NCBI GenBank assembly: GCA_965153455.1
Contig: OZ234496.1
Span: 15,244,304 to 15,308,303 of the forward strand
Direction: 5' to 3'
Length of the DNA stretch: 64,000 nucleotides
Source of the DNA: Sphagnum compactum
Taxonomy: Eukaryota; Bryophyta; Sphagnopsida; Sphagnales
In this document: one piece after another, positions 20,722 through 33,300 of the stretch
Position numbering within the stretch: position 1 is the first letter of the stretch
How the letters are laid out: each line of letters opens with the position of its first letter
The notes under the pieces: model-generated
Told to the model about the DNA's origin: nothing
What the model saw: the letters and a program-made list of their open reading frames with translations, nothing else
The model's database searches: none
Translations under genes and position numbers: made by a program

Positions 20722-23700
20722 GGGTAGTAGGTGTAAGATCCGTGCCCTTTTCATAGCGGGATATCCAGAGTAATTTAGGTGTCCTCCAAATACACTACGA
20801 AATTTCGGTTTAAGGATAATTAGGGTTTAGGGTTTATTGTTACAAAAAATTCTGATGTATTTGTTCTAACCCTAGAATCGACCCGATCCTGGTGTGTGCA
20901 GGCGAAGTGCGACACACCGTTGAAAAGCTCTTGAGAAATAATTTGATATTTTGACATTTTCAAACTCATCACTCTCATGTAAGTTATCATCCTTGTGTTT
21001 TGGTCTCTCATCTTGTTCTAATTAGATGAGTTTAAGGTTGTAACATCACATGTAAATTGCTTTCTTGCAAAGGCCTTCCAAATGTGTGCATTTGTGCGGT
21101 TATTCTAAACCATGTAAATTGGTGGGATAATTGAGCAATTGGAACAAGGGGTATGTCCAAAAACAAGATTATTGGGAGGTGGCAAAGAAGGTTGGCTACA
21201 AGAAGCCTGGGACATGCCACCCACTACATTATTGTATTGTTTCGGAAAGCATGCATGAGTTGATATGCTCAACATCAAAGGAAAGCAATTTTCCCAACTC
21301 GATGGTTTACCTATGGTCATATGGCCCACTTGATAATTGTTCCAAGATGTTCATACCTAATCCAACAAAATGCCAAGTTATGGAAACTATTTGGACATGA
21401 TAGAGTACATTTATCAATTAGGAGATTTCATGGAATAATTTGCAATACAATTGACTAGGTTTTTGAGGATTTCAATTTTCGTCTTTTGAGGTCTTGATGT
21501 TTGAATTATCTAGGGCCTTTTACTAAGTGTTGGCAAAATTTGTTTGGGGGAGGATGGTACTTGAAACCCCTTTAATGCTTGGTTATAGACACCTTGACTT
21601 CAATTATAGGCTTGGTACATGAAAGTAAACAAATTTATTTAAATATTAATGAGGATAACTCAACCCTTTTTTGTTATCCTAAGGACTTGGAGCCATGGTG
21701 ACCTACTACAACAATATGGCAACAAACCTAGCCCTCTCTCCTCATCCCATGTACATACATTTCAACCCACATCCCTATGCACAATGTCCTTGCCATACTA
21801 TTGTACCATCTAGCTACAACCCTACCTTACCAATAATTGTGTGTTATTGTCGTAACCTAGTTGTTATTATGCACACAACAAGATAATCTTTTTGGACGTT
21901 TATGCCAAATCTTCCAATATTTTTTGCCAAAATCTATTTTAAAACAATAATTTCAAAAGTAGTCACTCTATATTGAGTGGTAATTTTTTTAATGGACAAA
22001 AGAAAGTAAGAAAATAATGTGAAATAAAAATGAGATGGGTATGCCTTGATAATTACCAAAAGCATTCCCATGGTTTGATTTAATGCTAGTTTGTTGAACC
22101 CAAAATGGGGTTCAATCAAACCTCATCCCTAAATAGCTTTTTATCTTGATTGGTAGGTTCCAAAAATGGAAATTAATCACTAATCACCCAATCATCTACC
22201 ATACTAACAACCTATAATTTTCCACATAAATTAGCACACTAATGCACTAATACTACACCGCTATGATATCCAAAGATTTCCATTTTTCTTATAAGATGGT
22301 AAACAAATTTTTTTGTCTCTAAGGCACTTGTAACACATTCCATGAAAATCTTTTAGATGAAAGCAAAACCTCATAAACATCTAAGTTATCAAGGCATGAA
22401 AGACTTAAAAATATAATATTTTTTCATTACTTTTTCCAATGTGTTGCACATCCCAACATATCAACAAGAAATAAAGCAAATCATGTTCATGCAACACTTT
22501 ATATTTAAAAAATGAGTGTTACATGCGGCGTGAGAGGAATGAGAAACGTAAACCAATTTAAGTCATGTACTCAATTTCAAGATGATCTTTAGAGTTTTTT
22601 TTTTTTTTTTGGCGTTGGGAATGAATGTAAGATCATTTATCTTTGGGCCATTTGCTATTGGTCTAACTTTCTCGTTCCTCACATGCCGCACAACCCAAAG
22701 TATACTCATAATGCCAACAATATCATGTACTAATCCTCCTTTCATGTACCCTAAACCCATAACTGACCTTTGGTATGTTATATTGTCACAAAAATTGAGC
22801 ACACAAACTCCTTTTCAATGCAAGTGCGTCAAAACTAGACTAACAAGGTCCTTTAAAAACTTCATCTCTTAATCTCCCAAGACATTGCATGTCACAAAAT
22901 TTGAGACCTTCTCTCTTCATTCTCAAGCTGTTGTTGGCCTGCTAATATATTCAAAACTCTTTTAACTCAATATTGCCAAGGAATGTTTCCTATGTTAGGA
23001 AATGACATTCCTTTGAGAAGCATCTCCACACGAATCCACCTTGGGAAACTCTTCCGAGCAAGCCAAGCTTTAATGGACCTCCTTCCCACAAACCTCCAAT
23101 GTTAACCTCCTTCCTCACACATCTCTTCTTGAAACAAAACCCTTCAAAAATCATAATTTACAAATACCCAACAAAGGTTTTACTTTAATGCCCTCTCTTC
23201 CACACCCTACGGACCGCTTACAAATCAAGGTGGTCATATAATCCCACTAATTGTTGTGCCCACATCTCTCCCAAAGTGATTGCTATCATAACCATGGGTT
23301 TGAGCGAATAACACATAACTTACACAAATGACCACACAAATCTTTCTTCACATGGATCAAATGTGCAAGCATGGGGTGTGGCAAACACTGCAATCTTGTG
23401 ACAGACATGGACAAAAGAATTGTGTGTTTTGTTTTTGTTTGAGATCTCCTAGGTTCAACTTTAGTGGGCAAAACAAGTTGTAGGGAACATGACTTCCTTT
23501 AAATTTTGTTCTTGTTTTCGAAGTGGGCTCAGCCCCACTAGTAGTTCCTTCAACTTCCAAGGTACCTAAGGAAGTTGCACAACATTTGTCAATAGTGGAG
23601 AATTTTGTGATTTCACCAAGGTTTTTTTCTTCCAGTGAAAACACCCATTCCAGTTTGAAGTCAATGATACCAAAAACATCTTAAGACATTCATGTTAGAC

Positions 23701-25320
23701 ACCAAAAATACAATACCCAAAGAGAGAAATGTTAACCTTGAAGTAGTCACATAACCTCCAAATTTAGCTAAGAATGGTTTCTGTTTTAAAAAATTCAAAA
23801 TAGTTGTGGGTGATAGAAACTTACTTTCTTTTCAGATTCTTTTGGATTGCATGGGGTTTCCCTAAGAGCTTTCAGATGATTTGCTTACCAATAATTTTCC
23901 CATGGATTTGGTTGAGGTTTTCAATCAAATGAGTGCATGCATTGGGCCTTCAATTGGCCAATCCAACTACCCAAAACTCAAGACTGCACCAATATGGGTT
24001 GTGGTGATCAGAATCGGGTAAGCGAGTGCTAATTTTGAAAACTTGTTTATGAGGTGATTCGGATCAGCCTGGCTTCCTTCCTTTTGAAGCTATTGCCTGT
24101 TCACAAACTTATTTGCTTTTGCCTTTACATTCCAAAAGTTGCAAAGCTTCTTCATCCTTATTTAAAGGACCACATTTTGATTTTTAAATGTGTTTAATGT
24201 ACTTAACTTGATCATAATTTGTGAGTACCATATAGTAACAATATACATGCACTCGTGTCATGTCAAAAATCTATGTTTTTGAAAGCTTTTGATCCAACCC
24301 CGAGCAACATCTACCTAGACTTCACATAAGAGATCAATCGATGTAGGTTTGGAATCTCAACATTCCTTGCTTGATTTTGGCTCAAATGTTTGCCAAAGAC
24401 TCTTTGAGTGTGTAATCAATCGGTTTTGTATTCCATTCACAAATCATAGTAGATTGGACTATAATTCTAACTAAGGCGTCAAACAGAGGTAAAATCAGTT
24501 GAGAAAGCATTTTAGGCTCTTGGGGGTTAACAATTTGTGAAACATTGCAGAAGGATGATGACGTCTAGAACCTGCGGTCATGTCATCGGATGAGTTGAGA
24601 GCAATTTGCTAATATAGTTAAGAACATTGATCCAGATGACAGAGAATGAGTGGAAAAATGGATGTTGCAAAATTCAGACAAAACAAGAAACAAGTGACAG
24701 ACACTAGATTCACAGCAACCTTGATTTGTAGCCACTGGCAATATGGGATTACACTACATGTTTGCATGCAGACCTCTTAAGCCCAAAGAGCTTGGCAGTA
24801 ATGTTTGGTCACAAGTGGTGCAGCTTTGGCATCTTCAAGCTGTTTGTTTGTGTCCATCTTGATTAGCCCTTAGAAAGCAGTGTCAATATTTTGACAAGAA
24901 TGATGACCATCCTTGTCTTCCAAGTGAGTTAAGAAAAGGCAAAAACCCACATAAGAGAGTTATCCATAAAGTACCCGGAACTGGGAGTACTGGGCCCCAG
25001 TTTGGCCAAAAACTGGGGAGGAAATTAAAAAGGTGGTATGAAAGAAGTACACATGAAAAAAGAGGGGACCAAACTGGTTTTCTTTTCTCACCCACCCGAA
25101 TTGGTCTTCACAAGAGTTTCACACCCCAGTTTGGGATTTTTGGTACATGCGCCACCCCCCCATTGCTGTTCATATTCTTCACTAAATCAAGTGTTGTGAG
25201 AATAAAATCTTTTCAAAACTTGTGAGCTGAAACCCAGTTTCAATCAGTTTGCAACTACACTCAAATTGAGGATCAAACAGGGATTACAGGGTCAAACTAG
25301 GGCCCAAAGACACGGTGACT
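20722..25320. other. Intergenic DNA, no gene supported
   Basis: Open frames of 60-96 residues occur on both strands (for example plus strand 21131-21400 and 22582-22872), but none shows a motif, a credible splice context or a neighbour that continues it. From about 23900 the sequence is less AT-rich, which hints at a decayed gene or transcript. Confidence 0.45.
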
Positions 25321-25735
25321 CTCGAGCCTAAACCCTAAACCCTTACTTGAACAAGGCCAAGCCTAAACTTTGTGCTGATGCAAACTCCGAAATCAGAAGC
25401 CCTTAAGAAGGGCCTGAATATGAAAATGAGAATACAAGATATCATCAACTTGGTGAAGGGTTGAATTTCTCATAGAAACCATGTTGGGCAGTTATTACAA
25501 AACAGGAACATACCCCCCACGGTTATCAGGGCAGTTCTTAGGATTCATAATCGCAGTTCTCAAAAAAAATCAAAGACCTAGTTCTGGTACATAATCACAA
25601 TTCTCATAAATTCGAAAAAATCCTAAACCCACCCTTTGCAGAGGAAAAAATTTCAGCCCTACAATGTGCTTTCCGATTACACTATGAAAATTGGCAAAGG
25701 TTTAGGGTTTAGGGTTTAGAGTTTAGGGTTTACGC
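25321..25735. repeat. Region bounded by telomere-like repeats in opposite orientation
   Basis: CCTAAACCCTAAACCC lies at about 25327-25342. On the other side TTTAGGGTTTAGGGTTTAGA plus one more unit lies at about 25700-25731. The tracts face each other in inverted orientation about 370 bp apart. No open frame of interest lies between them. Confidence 0.7.
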
Positions 25736-27889
25736 TTGTGTAAACCCCGGGCTAAAACCCTTGCTTGGATGACAGTGTGACACTGTGTGAACAACTCTCA
25801 TAAGGATATAATGACCTTCAGTCATTGTTGTATTACCTTCAACTTATTGATGTGTAGATTTCTCCACAATTGTCTTCTTATGTATCCAATTTCTTGCTTG
25901 GAAGGTGGTTTTAGAGATCTAACAGGTGAACCCTCTACGATTTAGTGGTCTGGCTTCTAGTGTATGCAGTGACCTGATGCAGTACCCTTATATTGCTCCT
26001 GTCTATTTGCTTGTTCCTGTGAAGTTTTCTGTTTGAAGAGCACAATGGGAAAGCATGTGTGCTGATAAATTTCATCGATGAATGTACTTGCTTGTGATGT
26101 GCATAAGAACGGAGCTGATGAGTTTATACAAGCAACTTTTTTTCCTTGTACATGGTTGAAATCTTGAGGATGAAGACAATGAGTTTTATGTAAGCAACCA
26201 TTTTTGATGTTTCATGTCTGATCTCCTTCCCGCCTTGGTTTCTAAGTATGGTATCTTGGGATTGTAATTTATTCCACTTGTGGATTTCAATCTGCTACCA
26301 TTGTTTTCCTCTGCGCACTGCAAATCAGTCCCCTGATCTTTTGCTCTTCACAAATCCCTCGGTCCCATGTAGGTCTCTCCAAATAACAACTACATAATAG
26401 GGCCAAAGTGTTGCAGACTATGCAGACTCCAACACATTGGTCCCATGTAGTCTCTCCAAGTAACAACTTTGCTCCCTGAGTAAACCAAAGTGTTGGGCTG
26501 CTATATAAGGTGCCGATGACGTTGGTGAACAATTTTTTTGGATCAGTTCCAGATCCTAATTTGTTAGGGTTGTAACGGTGGTGGGATTCCATACTGCATC
26601 CATAGTGTTGGACATTTTGAACCACAATGTCAATTGAGATGATGTCCTCAAGATTAAGGTCAGTTTTCCAACAAGATGAAACCCAATTCATTCAGTAGCA
26701 AGTAGTGCAATGTGATCATGTTTCTTGTGTCAGTTCATTGAGCACCAACTATCTATAACCTAGACAGAGTATGAGCTGCTCTTTGTTTGCAGTATTCACA
26801 ACACTCTCCATCACTTGAAACACTTACAAAAACATTAAAACTACAGAAACCTACAACATTTTCATTCACAGAAATACCCAAAGAAACTAACTACAAGCAA
26901 ACGATTGCATGTCTAATAGTAAATTGAATGTTGATGGACAAAAGATTAGCAGACACACAGTTTGAAGGAGAATGAATGGAGTTTTAAAAGCTAAAAGAGC
27001 AAGAGCCCAAAAAGGAACTCCTACAAAGCAAAAGGTGAAGGTTATCATGAACCTAAACGTACTTAGATCACAAGGTGAAGGAGGAGGGTTCTTACGCCGA
27101 CTCCTTATAACTGGAAGAAGGGATATCAAGCCTATTTGAAATGTACTCAGTACTGAGCAAAGCTCAACTTGCATCAGAATCAAGCTACAAAGAGTATCCT
27201 AGAATTCTGCCTGTCATTTAGTTTCTGAGGATACAAATCGTGCGTGTTGTTGAGGAGAGCACATTTCTTTTACTTGTCCAGTCATGGCAATCCAATGTTA
27301 TGTATTGAGTGTCCAAGGATTGAACATACTATATAGGATTGTGTCGATTGATTTGGGAAATGCTTAATTCGTTCATACGATTTGCCTTATTCTTGTTGTT
27401 GTTGCGCTAGACTTTGAATGTTGAATTCGTAGCAACTTGAGCAAACAACAACAAAAGGGTATGAAATGATAATTTGTCATGCTGTCTGTGACTGAATTTT
27501 TCCCATGGTCCAGGACCAAATAGTTGTTGCATTTTGAATTTCATGGGTTGTAGAAAACTACAAGTGAGAACTACAAGTGTTCATGCTCGGTTAGCACAAG
27601 CACTCATAATTCTGGATCCGAGGAGTAAGGGTGAAACAGAGTAAGGGTGATCTGATTGGCCCTACCCTCATCATCTCGCATGACAATGCATAACCTTTTC
27701 CTCTTCTTCTTCTTCTTTTTCTTTGCATAAATCATCCAGGCAGGGAATGATTATGAAATTTTCATCCATGGAGAGGAGGGTTATATGTTTTTTTCATCCA
27801 TCTACGAGGAAGTTATGAAAAAAATTCATCCACTCACATCAGGGTTATGTGGTTACTTTCGAACCTCTACACAGAAGGTTATGTCTGGT
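25736..27889. other. Mixed-composition intergenic DNA, no gene supported
   Basis: Composition is closer to that of the genes than to the flanks, and minus-strand frames of 134 residues (26287-26691) and 98 residues (26887-27183) occur. I find no family resemblance and no exon partners. The 134-residue frame overlaps a roughly 75-bp direct duplication (GGTCCCATGTAG then TCTCTCCAA, near 26361 and 26436). This may be a decayed gene or an untranslated transcript. Confidence 0.35.
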
Positions 27890-28302
27890 AACCGACAGTG
27901 GACCAGTAACCCACAAATGGACCATGAAGGATGGATGATAAGTGGTCAGGAAACAATTTTCTGTTGGGTTCCAATTCACTAACTAACCATGGTGGTTAGC
28001 TCAGTTGCTTTTTTTTTATCTTAATTACCTACTAACAACTTGCTAACCGTCATGGTTAGTAAGTTGTTAGGAGGTAGGTAGTAAAACCAGCACTTACCTT
28101 TGTATAACTTATAAACCCTCTAGTTACCTAGTAGTTACCTATTTTCTTACCTACCTACCTATAATATATGAGACCTATTTTTCCTACAAAATTGGTTACC
28201 AAGGTGAAACCAAGTATTAACTCCAGTTGAGGTTCATCCACAACTGAGTAATAACGGGCATCCAGTGGATGGTGCTCTGGTGGGTCCTGGTTCACTGTGG
28301 CC
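27890..28302. mobile_element. MITE-like dispersed element, copy 2
   Basis: About 413 bp. The left end reads CAGTGGACCAGTAACCCAC from 27895 and the right end, on the minus strand, CAGTGAACCAGGACCCACC ending near 28299. The core shares long stretches with copies 1 and 3: GATGGATGATAAGTGGTCAG, TTTTCTGTTGGGTTCCAATT, CTAACCATGGTGGTTAGCTC, GTTACCTATTTTCTTACCTA and GGTTACCAAGGTGAAACC. No coding capacity. Confidence 0.8.
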
Positions 28303-28354
28303 ACAAGCCCAGGTTTAGGGTTTTAGGGTTTAGGGTTTAAACCTGGGGCTTGGC
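28299..28354. repeat. Inverted repeat enclosing telomere-like units, abutting MITE-like copy 2
   Basis: GGCCACAAGCCCAGGTTT at the left and, at the right, AAACCTGGGGCTTGGCC (reverse complement GGCCAAGCCCCAGGTTT) form near-identical arms. They enclose about three TTTAGGG/TTTTAGGG units. The left arm overlaps the right end of MITE-like copy 2. Confidence 0.8.
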
Positions 28355-30341
28355 CTAAAGGCGTTGCTTTAGTGATTCTCTAAGAGGGAGAATGCACCTT
28401 AGGGCCCTATTATTCTATGGTGCAATGGGTGTGGTTTTTTTTCTGGCTACATTTAGCTAGTTAGTGATTTTTTTTCAAAATGGATAAAAATATGTGTTTT
28501 TTTGGGTTTTCTAGTTGTCAAAAAAAAATTTAATTTTCAAAAAATTGAAATTTTTTCCAGATTTCTGTTAAATTTTGGTTCTAGCATGTAATAAAAGATG
28601 TGAAGGATGCTTAAACTTGTTTACTTTCATATCCTGATTATCAGAAAATTTAGCTAAATTGTTATGGATGATGGTCACTTCAACTACATTAAAAAAATGA
28701 AAATAAATTAAAAAATACAAAAATTAAAACACCGGCATGGCTATAGGAATAGGTGGATATGGGTTAATGCAATGCATTGTGGAATTAATAGGAGGGGATT
28801 TAGGATCTCATCATATATATGTTAGGTACTCTTGGAGAAGGTCAAGAAGAGCCAAGAAAATGCCTTCAATCCCCTTTTTTGTTTTGTTTTAATAAAAACA
28901 AGAGAAAACTCTAGGCCATCCAGAAATGGTGCCTGAAGTAAGGTGGGACAGAAGTTTCTAGTGTTGCTTCAAGGCCCCTTCCAAAGAAACTTTCACAAAG
29001 AGTGCAAAACTATGACTTGCTCTCCAACCCATCCCAAAAAAATGTACAAAACTTGGAGAAATTTCCTAAGTGTATTTGGGGGCCACCTTACTTACATCCA
29101 TGGATATCCCACTTCAAAAAGAGGAGGGATAATATTCTACCTAGTCTAAAAAATTGGGTGAGATCTTCCATTGGATATAATCTTAGCAATATGGGACTTC
29201 TAGGTACTCACTTTTCCAAGGGGCTTATGTTATAGGTATTCAAATTTTGCAACAAGATGAATCACTACAATTCTTCTTGCTTTTCAAGTTCCTTATCCCA
29301 CCTTTTCAATTTTCATGTGGTTTTACTTCCTTTAGACAAATGATTGGAATTATCTCCATGATGACTTCTTTTTGTAACCATTCGTTACCAACCCCTTCAA
29401 ACCAATGTTTTTATTTCTTTGGCGAAAATTTTGTCATTTACTTGGAATTTTTTTGAAATATTTCTTTTTTCATTGTAATTGTTTCGACTAGTTGTTTGTT
29501 GAATTTTGTCAAAATTTTAATAGCAAAAAAAATGGGGGAAAAAGAAAAACATTGTTTTAAACATCACCAACAAAATAACTTGCTGAAATAATTTCCAACA
29601 AACTCTCCCATCACAACAACTTTCTCTATCTCCTATTTTGTCTTCTCCTTTCCACTCAAACTTTAACCAAAGTTGAACTAAAACTAGATATGCAAATCCA
29701 TTTTCAAGTTCCTTTCAATATCAAATCAACTAATTTCTAATTTGCACAACACTCCCACAAATCACCTTAGTCCTTTTTTTTATTGTTTTCTTTTTCAAAA
29801 TTTCAAATAGCAAATACAAATTTAGTAATCCAAATAACCCTTTATAACTCTATATACCCTTAAACTCGAAAAGAACCTCCAAAAACAAAAGTACTCATCA
29901 CATACCTTTTTATGTGCTTCCCAATGTTTTTTTTTTTTTTTCACCCTCTCGTTTCTTTGTCCCATTTGTCTTCTTCTCTTAATAAATGTGTTTGTTTCTA
30001 TTTTTCTCCTAAACAACATATTGCTTTCCAAATTCTCCTCCTTACTCCTTTATGATTCCAACTTTCTTCTTTGTTTATTTTAAACTCTCAAAATGCACAA
30101 AAACCACAAAAAAGGGAAGAAAAGAACCAAGCTTTATAGAAAAAAAAATTTAAAAGTTAGGTTGAATAATTTCAAAATGGAATTGCCTAAACCTAACAAG
30201 TGTTTTCATCTTAATGCACCATCTATTCCTTGATCTACTAATCATCACACTTATTATACATAGCAATGATGTTATGTTCTAAGCAAGTGAACATGACAAA
30301 GTTTTCTAAAATATTTTGTTGACATGAATGAATTATTCATG

Positions 30342-30373
30342 GAATATTTTGTGCCACGTGGGACAAAATATTC
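30342..30373. repeat. 32-bp near-perfect palindrome centred on a G-box (CCACGTGG)
   Basis: The arms GAATATTTTGT (30342-30352) and ACAAAATATTC (30363-30373) are exact reverse complements. They flank GCCACGTGGG, whose core CCACGTGG is the plant G-box bound by bZIP and bHLH factors. Only one base pair of the 16 fails to match. Confidence 0.85.
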
Positions 30374-33300
30374 AATGATGTGGATGAATATTTTACCACA
30401 TGGTCATGGATGAGAATTGTTAATGGATGAACTTTTTGGATGAAAGTTGTTATTAAATGAAAATCTTGGATGAAAGATGATAATGGATGAAACTTATGGG
30501 TGAAAGTCAGACATTGAAGTTGGGTGGCAAAGGTTTTGGTTGTTTAACTTTGGAAATATATTAACATAAACTTAGGAAGTTATGCTTGAAGCACAAAATT
30601 GGGCAAACTAACATGCAACTTTCAATGTACTATCTTGCTCTCCACATTTACCACAAGTTTTGAACAAGCAAATTCAAGAATAAAGCCAAAAGAGAGAATG
30701 TCAAAACTTGAAAAATGTGTATATCTAATGTACTCTCCATTTACACATACAAGAAATGTCATACAATAATGAAATCCATTTGTCATACAAAATCCATGCA
30801 AGTGCAAGTTGGGAAATTTCCAATTGTAAAAGGTTAATTGAACATTGTAATTAGAAAGGTCAAAACCCAATGACAAATTTTGACAATCTATTCATATTAT
30901 GACATATATGACAATGTGCATTATAAAGTGTTATTTTTAATTCTTATTTGTGGCTAATATGGGAAGGAAAAAAGTAATGAAACACAAGACTATGTCTTAT
31001 CAGATTTTGTCTTGCTAGATCTTTATTTCATATGATTTCAAAAGGATGATAAAAAGAAGGCTACAAATTTTGTTTTAAAGGAATCCTACTTTGTCAATAA
31101 ACCCTAAAATATCATTGTATGAACGCAATTGAGTTTCCTTTAATATGGGAAAAGGACAAGTTTTCACATTCCTATGGTAAAGTCAAGAATCATTTATGCA
31201 AAATTAAATGGAAGGATAATAGTCATGTGTAGAATTCTTAGTATTGCCCATTCAATATGGAAGGAGATGACAATATTATGAATGAAAAAAATCATACAAC
31301 AAATGAAAAGCTATAATTTGCAAAACGTAATTACCATATAAAACATAAGAGTATTAGATTAAATGGATTGCAACAATTTGCTTTTTGTTTGACTAGCAAG
31401 AATGGAACATAAATGAAAATTTTAAAATGCAAATATTAAACTTTAATTAATTATTCACAAGTCACATCAAATAAAATGCTTCTTGCAACAAACAAAAAAT
31501 TTAACCAATTGTTAGATAATACTAGAAGCTACTAAATTTCAACATTTTTCACTGTTGTCAAAAAGCAACATCAAAATAAATTCAAACACCACATGGTTAT
31601 GGAGGGAAAACACCAAAAACTCCATTTGGAATATACCTCATCATATCTTGACACTAGGATCATCATTCAAATGCAAAAAGTTACCAAAGCAAAAGACATT
31701 TGCAAAGAAAAGATAGAAGGGATTACTTCAAATTGATGAACCCTAAACAAAGATAAAAGAGGCACATTAAAGGATAAAAAGGAAAGCTCAAAATTTTAAA
31801 CAAAGATGGAGTTGTAAATCAAGAGGTCTCCTTCAAATGCATAGAGGGAGACAGAAAGATTAATCTTCCTATTGGTTCTAGGATGGACAAAAAAAGAGAA
31901 CAAAACTGAGGATGGAAAGTTAAATCCCATCCATAAAAAAGAAGAGGAACTAAATGAGGAAGAAGAGGAGCAAGAAAAGGATGTGCATGTATATTTCAAG
32001 TAGCCACATCTTGGAATTTGTGAGAGAATGTGTATTTCATTATAGTGGAGACATTTGTGATATTATTATTTTTAACACAAATTTTTGTGAGATTATTTGT
32101 CATTTCTTTGATTTTTGTGTGAACATTAGTTTTGGGAAATAGAAGAGGACAAGAGTCTATGACTTGAGGAATTTAGTGAAGGATAAACAAACAAAGAAGG
32201 ACACTAAGAAGGGAAATTTGAGAAAAAGACATTTGAAAGAAAAAGGTGGGAACAAAACCGAAAAAGTTTTATATAGAAAGGATGATATGGAGAGAAGGAG
32301 TAAGATGGGCTTATAAGGTTTTTTGTGAAGAACACAAAGAGGGGCAAGGGTGTTGTGAGATTCTCAAAGAAATAAGGGTTGGGGTAAGGTTTATTGTGAA
32401 GGAAAAGGGAAGATATTTAGATAAACAAGGGCCGAGGATGTTATTGGTGAAAAGATGGATTCTTAGGAAAAAAATACATGTATAGGAGGGAAACAATTAG
32501 GAGAGGTAAGTTTTGTTTTGACAAACATTTTGAATTCTCTCAAAATATTTTATTAGAATAAGATGAGATTTATGATTTTGTATGATTTTTTTAGGGCCAA
32601 AAGGGTGTTTTATGTTTTTTAAGGAAGAGATGGAGCAAGGAGTTCTTTGATTGAAAAAGAAGGGTCGAAAAAGGTTTATTGTGAAAGGGAAGGGGTTAAG
32701 GAAAGGGTTAGGGAAAAAAGGGGAAATGGTTTTGCTTCAAGAAGGGTCAAGTTGGGTTTTTGGTGGTTTTTGAAGAAAAGAGGTTGAAGAAGGCTAAAGA
32801 GGTTTGTATTTTATTGTTTGTGAGAAAAATAAAGGTCCAAAACTTGGGAGGGGATTCTTGTGAGAGAAGATCTACGAGTTTGTTATAACTCTTAAATGTG
32901 ACAAGGAAGTAGTTGGGGAGGAGGTTATGAAAAAAATCTTACAAATAAGCAATTGGGAGTATTTTATTTGTGGGTGAAAACAAGGTAAAGTAAACAACTC
33001 ATTGCTCTATGTCAAAAAAGATACAAATAACAATAAACAAAAGTTTGATGTATTAAAAGTAGAAATATTATTTCGTACAATGATTAATATGATGATAATA
33101 TTTTATTTTATATTTTTAATGTTGAAAATCTCCATTTTGAAAGTAGATTTAAATATTTATTTTAATACATCTATTTGCACAAGATTCCCGATCTAACAAA
33201 ATGGATTACAAGTAGATGAGATATTGATTTAAATTTTTTTTCAAGTTAATGAAGACCTAAAAGATACTTATGTATTGTCAAAGTAGTTATAATCACAATA

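Noticed and set aside
26287-27183. Minus-strand frames of 134 and 98 residues
   Set aside because: No family resemblance, no exon continuation, and the first overlaps a direct duplication. Kept only as a note on possible decayed transcript.
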